From GCA-2746605 sp963704835 (GTDB lineage: Bacteria; Bacteroidota; Ignavibacteria; Ignavibacteriales; Melioribacteraceae): DNA of 64,000 nucleotides. The number at the start of each line of letters is the position of its first letter. The stretch's first letter is position 1. Of this stretch, positions 57,579 to 64,000 are shown in pieces. The position numbers were made by a program, and so were the translations under genes. Under the pieces are notes generated by a model, which was given only the letters and a program-made list of their open reading frames with translations, was not told the DNA's origin and ran no database searches. The stretch spans positions 244,921-308,920 of the forward strand of contig CAVPHW010000032.1 of the NCBI GenBank assembly GCA_963704835.1. Reading direction: 5' to 3'.

Positions 57579-59793
57579 TCATCAATTTTGGAATAGATTC
57601 GAAATAAAGTTCAGTTAATGTTGTCAAATCCATATCAATATCAGAATTAACTTTAAAACCTAAATCCTTTGTAATACCTAACAATTGACAATATACATTA
57701 TTTGTTTGAACTGCTTCAATAAATTCTTTCTCTTTTGTTGGCGAAACGGAGATAATTATTCTACTTTGAGATTCTGAGAAGAAAGTAAAGTCTCGCCTAC
57801 TTTTTATTGGTATTGTAACTTCAGCTCCAATTAATTTTGGATCATTGATTATACAACATTCAGCTAAAGTAGAAACCACGCCACCTTCAGAAACATCATG
57901 CGCTGAGTTAATCAAACCTTTCTCAATCAGTCCTAATAATGTGGAATGAAGATTCTTCTCAACTGCCAAATCAATATTAGGAGAATTACCCGTAACTAAA
58001 TTATGAAAAACACTTAAATATTCACTTCCGCCTATTTCTTCAAAATCTTCACCCAAAATGTAAATTTTATCGCCAATATTCTTAAAATATGAAGTCATTA
58101 TTTTATTTGAATCATTTATCAACCCAATCATGCCAATAACCGGAGTTGGGTAAACTGTAGTCGTAGGACTTTCATTGTAAAAACTGACATTTCCACCTGT
58201 AACGGGAGTATCAAAAAATCGACAAGCTTTGCCCATTCCTTCTATAGATTCTTTAAATGTCCAATAAATTTCAGGATCATAAGGATTTCCATAATTTAAA
58301 CAATTGGTTATTGCCAGAGGTGTTCCGCCAGAACAAACAATGTTTCTTGCAGATTCGGCAACAGCAATTTGTGTCCCTATTTTGGGATTTAAATAAACAT
58401 ATCTTGAATTACAATCTGTCTGCATTACCAAAGCTTTGGTTGTATCTTTAATTCTAACAACTGCAGAATCACAACCAGGACCAACAACAGTATTAGTTCT
58501 AACCATATAATCATACTGTTGGTAAACCCATTTTTTTGACGCAATGTTTGGGGAGGAAAAAACTTTTTCAAAAGCCTCTTGCAAATTATTAGGTTCGGGA
58601 AGTGATTTTAAATCATAGTTCTGAACTTCATCAATATACTCTGGCTTTTTTGTTTCTCTTATGTAAACAGGTACTCCGCCGCCTAAAGCTAATTCAAATG
58701 GTGGAACACTTGCCTTTTCTTCTCCTCTGTAAGATAATTTTAAAATTGGATTATCAGTTACATGACCAATTGTTTCACAATTCAAATCCCATTTGTCAAA
58801 TATTTTTTTTACCTCACCTTCGCAACCTTGTTTTGCAACAACAAGCATTCTCTCCTGACTTTCAGATAGCATAATTTCATAAGCGGTCATAGTTTGTTCA
58901 CGTAATGGAACTTTATCAAGATTGATAATCATTCCACTATTTCCTTTTTCGCTCATTTCGGCGGATGAACAAGAAATACCTGCAGCACCCATATCTTGTA
59001 TACCGATTATCAAATCATTTTTAATAATTTCTAAAGTAGCTTCTAAAAGTAATTTCTCTGTAAATGGATCCCCAACTTGAACTGATGGTCTTTTTGCTTC
59101 AGATTTTTCACTAATTTCTTCGGAGGCAAAAGTTGCCCCATGTATACCGTCACGTCCGGTGGCTGCACCAACAATAATAACTGGATTGTTTTCGCCAATT
59201 GCAATTGCTGAAGCTGTTTTACCTACATCAACAATTCCAACTGCCATTGCATTTACCAGGGGATTCCCTTGATAAACCTCATCAAAATAAACTTCACCAC
59301 CAACAGTTGGAACACCAAAGCAGTTGCCGTAATCAGCAATACCTTTTACCACTCCTTTAAAGAGAAATTTTGTTCTTGGATTGCTTAATTTGCCAAATCG
59401 TAAAGAATTAAGTGCAGCTATTGGACGGGCACCCATGGTAAAAATATCTCTAAGAATTCCTCCTACTCCGGTTGCCGCTCCTTGATATGGTTCCACTGCT
59501 GAAGGATGATTATGACTCTCAATTTTAAAAACTACAGCTTTTCCGTCTCCAATATCAACTAATCCTGCATTTTCTTCACCTGCGCCAACAAGTAATCTTC
59601 CGCCTTCTCTTGGTAAAGTTTTTAACAAGGCTATTGAATTTTTGTAACTGCAATGTTCGCTCCACATTACACTAAAAATACCAAGTTCTGTGTAGTTAGG
59701 AGTTCTTCCCAATTTATTACAAATTTGTTCAAATTCATCTTTTGTAAGTCCATGCTCTAAAGCTAATTCAACCGTTACTTTTTGTTCATCCAT
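57571..59793 (-). CDS. purL: phosphoribosylformylglycinamidine synthase subunit PurL
   Basis: 740 residues, the small PurL type that works with PurQ and PurS in purine synthesis; neither is in the window. Seen: MWSEHCSYKNS, KIESHNHPSAVEPYQGAATGVGGILRDIFTMGARPIA (ATP/Mg site), GVPTVGGEVYFD, QDMGAAGISCSSAEMS, a second half with VCSGGTPLAITNCLNYGNPYDPEIYW, PVTGGNVSFYNES, and SAHDVSEGGV. Both AIRS-like halves are complete. Confidence 0.97.
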   Translation of the reverse strand: MDEQKVTVELALEHGLTKDEFEQICNKLGRTPNYTELGIFSVMWSEHCSYKNSIALLKTLPREGGRLLVGAGEENAGLVDIGDGKAVVFKIESHNHPSAVEPYQGAATGVGGILRDIFTMGARPIAALNSLRFGKLSNPRTKFLFKGVVKGIADYGNCFGVPTVGGEVYFDEVYQGNPLVNAMAVGIVDVGKTASAIAIGENNPVIIVGAATGRDGIHGATFASEEISEKSEAKRPSVQVGDPFTEKLLLEATLEIIKNDLIIGIQDMGAAGISCSSAEMSEKGNSGMIINLDKVPLREQTMTAYEIMLSESQERMLVVAKQGCEGEVKKIFDKWDLNCETIGHVTDNPILKLSYRGEEKASVPPFELALGGGVPVYIRETKKPEYIDEVQNYDLKSLPEPNNLQEAFEKVFSSPNIASKKWVYQQYDYMVRTNTVVGPGCDSAVVRIKDTTKALVMQTDCNSRYVYLNPKIGTQIAVAESARNIVCSGGTPLAITNCLNYGNPYDPEIYWTFKESIEGMGKACRFFDTPVTGGNVSFYNESPTTTVYPTPVIGMIGLINDSNKIMTSYFKNIGDKIYILGEDFEEIGGSEYLSVFHNLVTGNSPNIDLAVEKNLHSTLLGLIEKGLINSAHDVSEGGVVSTLAECCIINDPKLIGAEVTIPIKSRRDFTFFSESQSRIIISVSPTKEKEFIEAVQTNNVYCQLLGITKDLGFKVNSDIDMDLTTLTELYFESIPKLMNE

Positions 59794-59893
59794 AGATATA
59801 ATTTATTTTGATTTGGGAAACAATTAATGCGTAAAGATAAGTTATTTTTTTCTTAGAAGGAAAAACAGATTAGGATTCAGATTTTGACAATAG

Positions 59894-60184
59894 CTATTTG
59901 GCTTTTAGATATCCAGCAATTTCTATAAATGAGATTACTAAAAATGCCCAGAAAGAGTAAATTATGTCATTTAAATTCAGAACAAAATTGTCACTTGAGC
60001 CAACGGAAAGGGCAAGAAGCTTTGTAATAGATAATAAAATTAAAACTATACTAAACGCAAAAATCCCACTTTTTAACGATAAAAATATTTTATTTCCTAA
60101 CGAGATGGATAAAACTTGTTTCTCTACCTTTTTGGTGTTTATGCTGCTGGAGTTTTGAATGTTATTTTTACTGTGATCGTTCAT
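59894..60184 (-). CDS. hypothetical two-TM membrane protein, 96 aa
   Basis: No family recognised. A polar Asn/Ser-rich start (NDHSKNNIQNSSSINTKKVEKQ) is followed by two hydrophobic helices (SGIFAFSIVLILLSITKLLALSVG, about 38-61; and IIYSFWAFLVISFIEIAGYL, about 74-93). No clear SD. It reads towards purL with a 100-base gap. Coding potential rests on length and the well-formed membrane helices. Confidence 0.5.
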   Translation of the reverse strand: MNDHSKNNIQNSSSINTKKVEKQVLSISLGNKIFLSLKSGIFAFSIVLILLSITKLLALSVGSSDNFVLNLNDIIYSFWAFLVISFIEIAGYLKAK

Positions 60185-60433
60185 TTTATTCGCTTATTTG
60201 TCTCAAAATATTGTTGCTTCTTAAAACAGTTAGAGTTTCTTTATGAAACATTTTATCTACTCACAAAATAATTGAAATATATAGGCGTAGAAATGATACC
60301 AATCACATGAAGAGGAACTTTTATCATAAACTGCTCCAAAACACAAACCAAGCAATTTAGGTTGCTTTTACCAAACTTGCGAAATAATCATAAGGCTATA
60401 TAATATAATTAGTTACAGATATTTATCTAGCGA
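60185..60433. other. gene-free stretch
   Basis: AT-rich sequence between the 96-aa gene and the inverted repeat at 60434. No reading frame, RNA gene or terminator is convincing. GCAATTTAGGTTGC (60351-60364) is a small inverted repeat. Confidence 0.35.
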
Positions 60434-60462
60434 TTGTCAAAATATGTTGCACCATTTGACAA
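60434..60462 (+). promoter_or_regulatory. inverted repeat, possible enhancer-binding-protein site
   Basis: TTGTCAAA (60434-60441) and TTTGACAA (60455-60462) are perfect complements with 13 bases between. It lies roughly 90-130 bases upstream of the transcription start predicted from the sigma-54-like site at 60539, the usual distance for an activator of sigma-54 promoters. Function is inference. Confidence 0.45.
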
Positions 60463-60538
60463 GTTACAAATATTTTATTCGGTAGGGGAATTGTCTTAAA
60501 TCACAGCTTTTTTATTTGAATAGTGTATTTTGTGTCTA

Positions 60539-60554
60539 TTGGCACAAATAATGC
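60539..60554 (+). promoter_or_regulatory. sigma-54-type promoter
   Basis: TTGGCACAAATAATGC fits the -24/-12 consensus TTGGCAC-N5-TTGC, with one mismatch (ATGC) and the required GG-N10-GC spacing. The start would be about 12 bases later, leaving a 25-base leader before the ATG at 60591. A short inverted repeat TTTGTG/CACAAA (60529-60548) overlaps the -24 element and could bind a repressor. Confidence 0.6.
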
Positions 60555-60590
60555 GTAATAACATTCACTTTTAAAATAAATATTCGATTT

Positions 60591-60899
60591 ATGTATAAAG
60601 TTGAAGTAAAAAACTACAAGAAAAAACTCTCAAAATTTGATAACACACAATTAATTTGTTCATATCTCTTTTTGCAGAAAACATTTAACTATTTCTATAA
60701 AGAAAATCTCAGGAAACTTGATAAGAGAGAGAAAAAAGCGATTATTTATGATCTAAAACTTTTTGAAACAATAAAAAACAAGAGGTATAATTTAAGATGC
60801 TCTTCTCCCGAAAAATGGTTTAAGGAATCAAAAACTTACACCAGTATTTTGAAGGAAATTAGGAAGCGGGATATATCAGGTTTAAAATTGGATAACTGA
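60591..60899 (+). CDS. hypothetical protein, 102 aa, behind sigma-54-like promoter
   Basis: No known family. A basic, helical, soluble protein (YKVEVKNYKKKLSKFDNTQLICSYLFLQKTFNYFYKENLRKLDKREKK), rich in Lys, Tyr and Phe; residues 62-102 contain SSPEKWFKESKTYTSILKEIRKRD. High positive charge suggests nucleic-acid or phospholipid contact, but that is a guess. It stands 36 bases before an M23 peptidase gene in the same direction and behind a sigma-54-type promoter, so it may be the first gene of a regulated cell-wall unit. Confidence 0.6.
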   Translation: MYKVEVKNYKKKLSKFDNTQLICSYLFLQKTFNYFYKENLRKLDKREKKAIIYDLKLFETIKNKRYNLRCSSPEKWFKESKTYTSILKEIRKRDISGLKLDN

Positions 60900-60935
60900 T
60901 TATCATACATCTTATTTGAAAATAAAAATAATATT

Positions 60936-61859
60936 ATGAAGATTAAAAAATTTTATTACTACTCACCGGAAAAACTAAAGCTTATTCAGGTGCAAAATTT
61001 TATTCCCAAAGCCGTAGTTGGCGTCACTTCAATTCTGGTTATTTTTATAATTGCTACAATCATTATCAGTAATGAAGTAGTTTCCGGGAAATTCAACCAA
61101 ATTTTTAATTCAGATGAATTCAAGCAGAAAAATTTACTCAAAAGCGAATTAGTTGTGCTTAAGGAAAAATACCAATTGCTTTCAAATAAGTTCGAACAGT
61201 TAAATAAAGAAAACAATACAATTCGGTTAGCGGTTAACTTACCATCATTGGAAGATAATTCAACTTTTGGAATTGGCGGATCTGAATTCAAAAGTTTTTG
61301 GACAGATTCATTTGAAAAGAGAAAAGAACATTTTAACAGTATTTATAATTATGTAAACAAAATTGAAACTAGCATTAAAATCGAGACAAGTAGTTTTTCA
61401 GAAATTGAAGAAAAATTTACAACCAATAAAGAACTCTTTGAAGTTATTCCGGCACTTAAGCCTGTTAAAGCTTCTATTGGAGATAGATTTGGACTCCGTT
61501 ACCACCCGATTTTAAAACAGAGAAAAATGCATTATGGGCTTGATTTTTTGGCTAATACCGGTGAAAAAGTTTTCGCGCCGGGTGATGGAGTTGTTTCCTT
61601 TGTTGGAGAAGTTGGTGGATATGGAAAAGTTGTAAAAATACAACATGGATTTGGCTATGTTACCCTTTATGGTCACCTTTCAAAATATAAGGTTAAAAAA
61701 GGAGATCAAGTAAAAAGAGGTAACGTAATTGCAGAAACTGGTAATTCTGGCAAGCTTTCTACTGGTCCGCATCTACATTACGAAATAAGACATAATGGAG
61801 TTTCTCTTAATCCCCGTAACTTTATATTTGAAGATGTAAAACTATTTGATGCAATTTAG
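60936..61859 (+). CDS. M23-family murein peptidase with coiled coil
   Basis: 307 residues: short cytosolic start, one membrane helix (about 25-46), a coiled-coil segment (about 65-100), then a LytM/M23 domain in the C-terminal 130 residues. Zinc ligands appear as His and Asp in MHYGLDFLAN and the HLHYE pair near the end (GPHLHYEIRH); GKVVKIQHGFGYVTLYGHLSKYKVKKGDQVKRG is the standard core. Acts on peptidoglycan cross-bridges outside the membrane. Related to the MepM/NlpD-type regulators of wall turnover. Possibly co-transcribed with the 102-aa gene. Confidence 0.92.
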   Translation: MKIKKFYYYSPEKLKLIQVQNFIPKAVVGVTSILVIFIIATIIISNEVVSGKFNQIFNSDEFKQKNLLKSELVVLKEKYQLLSNKFEQLNKENNTIRLAVNLPSLEDNSTFGIGGSEFKSFWTDSFEKRKEHFNSIYNYVNKIETSIKIETSSFSEIEEKFTTNKELFEVIPALKPVKASIGDRFGLRYHPILKQRKMHYGLDFLANTGEKVFAPGDGVVSFVGEVGGYGKVVKIQHGFGYVTLYGHLSKYKVKKGDQVKRGNVIAETGNSGKLSTGPHLHYEIRHNGVSLNPRNFIFEDVKLFDAI

Positions 61860-61952
61860 TTTGAGAAGAACTATACAATAAAGTTGACCACCAATATTTT
61901 TTTCTACTTCATAATTTCTTTTTTGCAGATTAATGAGCATGTTTTTTTTTAG

Positions 61953-61981
61953 TTTACATATGGAAATAAAACGAGTGTAAT
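61953..61981 (+). promoter_or_regulatory. sigma-70-type promoter before mtgA
   Basis: TTTACA (61953-61958) and TGTAAT (61976-61981) are spaced by 17 bases and each differs from consensus at one position. The start codon of mtgA is about 60 bases downstream. Confidence 0.5.
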
Positions 61982-62042
61982 TTTCATTTAATCTAAGCTC
62001 GGAAAGTATTATTATTCCAGAATCAATTAATAAAAAAAAATA

Positions 62043-62732
62043 ATGCTTAAGAAATTCTGGAAAACATTATTATTTCTTTTTCTTTTCTTAGTTATTACTA
62101 GTATTGCACTTGTAGTAATTTTTAGATTCTTACCTATACCAAGCTCATCATTCATGGTTCAAAAGAGAGTTGCAAATACGCTTAATGGTGAATTTTCTCA
62201 AATTGAGTATGATTGGGTTTCTTACGATAATATTTCTAAATCCATTAAACTGGCAGTAATAGGAGCTGAAGATCAAAAATTCTTTGATCATTTTGGTTTT
62301 GATTTTGAGTCAATCTCTAAAGCTTTGGATAGAAATAAAAAGAGTAAACGAATTAGAGGAGCAAGTACTATTACTCAGCAAACTGCAAAAAATATGTTTT
62401 TATGGAGTGGAAAAAGTTTTGTTAGGAAGGGACTTGAAGTTTATTTTACACTTTTGCTTGAAATATTTTGGTCAAAAGAAAGAATTTTAGAAGTTTATCT
62501 GAATATGGCAGAATTCGGAGAAAATGTTTACGGCGTTCAAGCAGCCTCTAAAAAATATTTTAAAAGAAATGCCAATCAACTTAACTATGGTAATGCATCA
62601 AGGTTAGCAGCTGTATTGCCAAATCCAAAACGTTTCAGGGTAAATTCACCATCCGCATATTCTCAAAGAAGAGCTGTATGGATACAAAGACAAATGAGGC
62701 AATTGGGTGAAGGAATTCTTGACAATAAATAA
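62043..62732 (+). CDS. mtgA: monofunctional biosynthetic peptidoglycan transglycosylase
   Basis: 229 residues of the GT51 family. N-terminal membrane anchor (LLFLFLFLVITSIALVVIF), then the donor-site motif AVIGAEDQKFFDHFGFD (catalytic Glu), RGASTITQQTAKNMFLWSGKSFVRKGLEVY, and SKERILEVYLNMAEFGENVYGVQAASKKYF, in order and at normal spacing. It polymerises lipid II glycan strands without transpeptidation. It lies beside an M23 peptidase, a synthesis/cleavage neighbour pair. Confidence 0.95.
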   Translation: MLKKFWKTLLFLFLFLVITSIALVVIFRFLPIPSSSFMVQKRVANTLNGEFSQIEYDWVSYDNISKSIKLAVIGAEDQKFFDHFGFDFESISKALDRNKKSKRIRGASTITQQTAKNMFLWSGKSFVRKGLEVYFTLLLEIFWSKERILEVYLNMAEFGENVYGVQAASKKYFKRNANQLNYGNASRLAAVLPNPKRFRVNSPSAYSQRRAVWIQRQMRQLGEGILDNK

Positions 62733-63132
62733 ATTGCCCCAAATCTCAAATGTGATCTTCCCTTTTTCACCACAGAATTATACCACATTTAATAAAACAG
62801 TATTATTGTCGACTAGTCATTAATTAAACTTTTTCAAATGTTTTACGAAAATAATCTTATGAACAGATATTGTTTATCATAAATATTTTATTAATTTTTA
62901 CATATCCTAATTTTGAAGATTTCTCATGTTCCATTTATCGTGTAGATATCAATTAACAACCATTTCAATCAACTTCCTAATTATTTTTACCAATTCCATA
63001 TTAAATTCTGTAATACTTAGCATAAACTTTTTCCTATTGTGCACTCTTATTCCAATTAGAGAATGATTAAAGTTTAGCTAGTTACAGATTTATACAAAAT
63101 ACTTATTTAATACTCAATCAAAAGGAAGTAAA
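62733..63132. other. gene-free stretch between mtgA and the secreted protein
   Basis: About 400 bases of AT-rich sequence with no convincing frame on either strand, no RNA gene and no clear terminator. It ends in AAAGGAAG, the SD of the gene at 63133; its promoter is not evident. Confidence 0.4.
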
Positions 63133-64000
63133 ATGAAAACCAAAATTTTATTATTTCTAATGGTACAGGCTTTTTGTTTTCAAATATGGGCAGGATCTAT
63201 TTCTGGGGTTGTTTCCTATTCCGGTAGTTTCACCGAAACAATTTATGTTGCAGCTTTTGATAATATGCAATTTGATGGTGATCCTATTGGAATAACAACA
63301 CTAAATCAACCAGGAAGTTACATATTAAGCGGAATAGCTGATGGTACTTATTATATTGCATCAGTTATGACATTTAGTACTGAATTTATGCTACCTACAG
63401 ATCCATATGCATTTTGGGGAACAGGACAAGGACTCACACCAATTATTATCTCTGGGAGTAATGATGTGACAGGAATTGATTTAACATTAATTAATGGAAC
63501 AGCGCAAAATCCAAATCCATTCGCTGAAAATTATGCAGCTCCAAATGAAATAGTTCAGCTACCATCTCAAATTAGTGAAGGATTTAGTTCTTGTCTCGCC
63601 TTTAATGGGATTTCAATTTATTTATACAAACATGATTATGAGGGGGCAGCAAGCGCTAAAATTTATGTATTAAATCCCACCACCGGTGAACTTACATATA
63701 CTCATTATCTTGAGTTAAAATCCTTACCAAATATGGTTAGTTGGATTGACGGAATGGTTTATTATAACGGATGGTTATGGGCTGTAGGTGGATATGGCGA
63801 TCCTTCAGGTTCCGGCTATCGCGAGGGTATTTTTATAGTAAATCCTTCAAACAGTACTTCATCTAGTCAAAAACCCTTTGTTAATGTTCAACATTCTAAT
63901 GGGTTAGCATTCGATGGTACAGATTTTTTTACGGGCATAGAATCGATAGGTGTAAATGGTATTGTAAAGTTTAACCCTGATCAGGTAACTGAAATTCCAT
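63133..64000 (+). CDS. secreted protein with N-terminal beta-sandwich and propeller-like repeats, 3'-truncated by window edge
   Basis: The frame is open from ATG 63133 (AAAGGAAG before it) to the window end, 289 residues so far. A signal peptide (KTKILLFLMVQAFCFQIWA) is followed by a prealbumin-like/CNA-B-type domain (SISGVVSYSGSFTETIYVAAFD to GSYILSGIADGTYYIASVM). From about residue 150 comes a region resembling beta-propeller blades (AKIYVLNPTTGELTYTHYLEL, DGMVYYNGWLWAVGGYG, GIFIVNPSNS, GLAFDGTDFFTG). The C-terminus, where a type IX sorting domain might sit, is outside the window. Role unknown. Confidence 0.8.
   Translation, partial: MKTKILLFLMVQAFCFQIWAGSISGVVSYSGSFTETIYVAAFDNMQFDGDPIGITTLNQPGSYILSGIADGTYYIASVMTFSTEFMLPTDPYAFWGTGQGLTPIIISGSNDVTGIDLTLINGTAQNPNPFAENYAAPNEIVQLPSQISEGFSSCLAFNGISIYLYKHDYEGAASAKIYVLNPTTGELTYTHYLELKSLPNMVSWIDGMVYYNGWLWAVGGYGDPSGSGYREGIFIVNPSNSTSSSQKPFVNVQHSNGLAFDGTDFFTGIESIGVNGIVKFNPDQVTEIP

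Noticed and set aside
60931..61300. A minus-strand frame of about 100 codons over the start of the M23 peptidase
   Set aside because: It is antisense to a well-supported gene with a membrane helix and M23 domain, and has no SD.
62745..62775. A second CRP-like site (AAATGTGATCTT...CACCACA)
   Set aside because: Only one half-site matches and the spacing is wrong.

Overview
The window is AT-rich chromosomal DNA, about two thirds A+T outside the rRNA genes. It most likely comes from an Ignavibacteria-like member of the Bacteroidota/Chlorobi lineage. The grounds are the 16S rRNA text, Bacteroidota-type families (DUF3098, a eukaryote-type UDP-glucose pyrophosphorylase, SecA with a long insertion, a TPR lipoprotein), and a mix of housekeeping genes typical of that group. 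Many genes have clear Shine-Dalgarno motifs and the 16S 3' end carries CCTCC, so SD-led initiation is in use. I see no prophage, insertion sequence, CRISPR array or integron; this is mainly core genome.

Layout. 1-5170 (+): a tight operon metF (cut by the window edge), Gfo/Idh/MocA oxidoreductase, class II aldolase, ddl, ftsB-like, rarA. 7206-5173 (-): a 79-aa unknown, then DUF3098 / lone EutN-CcmL shell protein / dprA. 7521-12827 (+): a complete rRNA operon (promoter, boxA, 16S, tRNA-Ile, tRNA-Ala, 23S, 5S, terminator) with matching processing stems around 16S and 23S. 19329-12831 (-): lon, msrC, dnaX and an SGNH/TPR membrane protein. 19416-25430 (+, apart from one small - gene): suhB, cmk, rpsA, mtaB and a secreted protein. 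27320-25497 (-): arfB and UDP-glucose pyrophosphorylase. 27537-33383 (+): secA, a TPR lipoprotein and an AlbA_2 protein. 36122-33387 (-): rlmN, a SpoU methyltransferase, a TMEM175-like channel and a cupin. 36287-44724 (+): acyl-CoA dehydrogenase, ACT/PFL pair, LemA/TPM pair, DUF309, ferredoxin, MBL hydrolase, Rieske protein, queG, trxB. 44849-46459: a divergent ECF sigma / anti-sigma / DUF6249 module. 46539-53623 (+): era, EamA, acylphosphatase, ispF, DedA, lnt, threonine aldolase, thioesterase, exonuclease. 55393-53678 (-): etfBA. 55525-56656: a divergent pair of small genes plus a STAS protein around a CRP-type palindrome. 59793-56658 (-): purL and BrkB. 60539-62732 (+): a candidate sigma-54 promoter, an unknown gene, an M23 peptidase and mtgA. 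From 63133 to the edge: a secreted protein that runs out of the window.

Points deserving attention. dnaX carries a run of nine A at the gamma/tau boundary; the zero frame stops six codons later, while the -1 frame stays open for a complete tau C-terminus. rpsA, mtaB and secA are broken by 1, 2 and 7 single-base indels, all of which I could place; this clustered pattern between 21.8 and 28.9 kb looks like sequence error rather than gene death. Regulatory signals that stand out are the shared ECF promoter palindrome at 45.3 kb, the CRP-like site at 55.83 kb, the sigma-54-like promoter with an upstream inverted repeat at 60.4-60.55 kb, and the alternative-hairpin leader of the DUF3098-EutN-dprA operon. 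I found no clearly new multi-gene system; the best candidates for unexplained biology are the orphan shell protein in the dprA operon and the regulated unknown genes at 55.5-56.7 and 60.6 kb.
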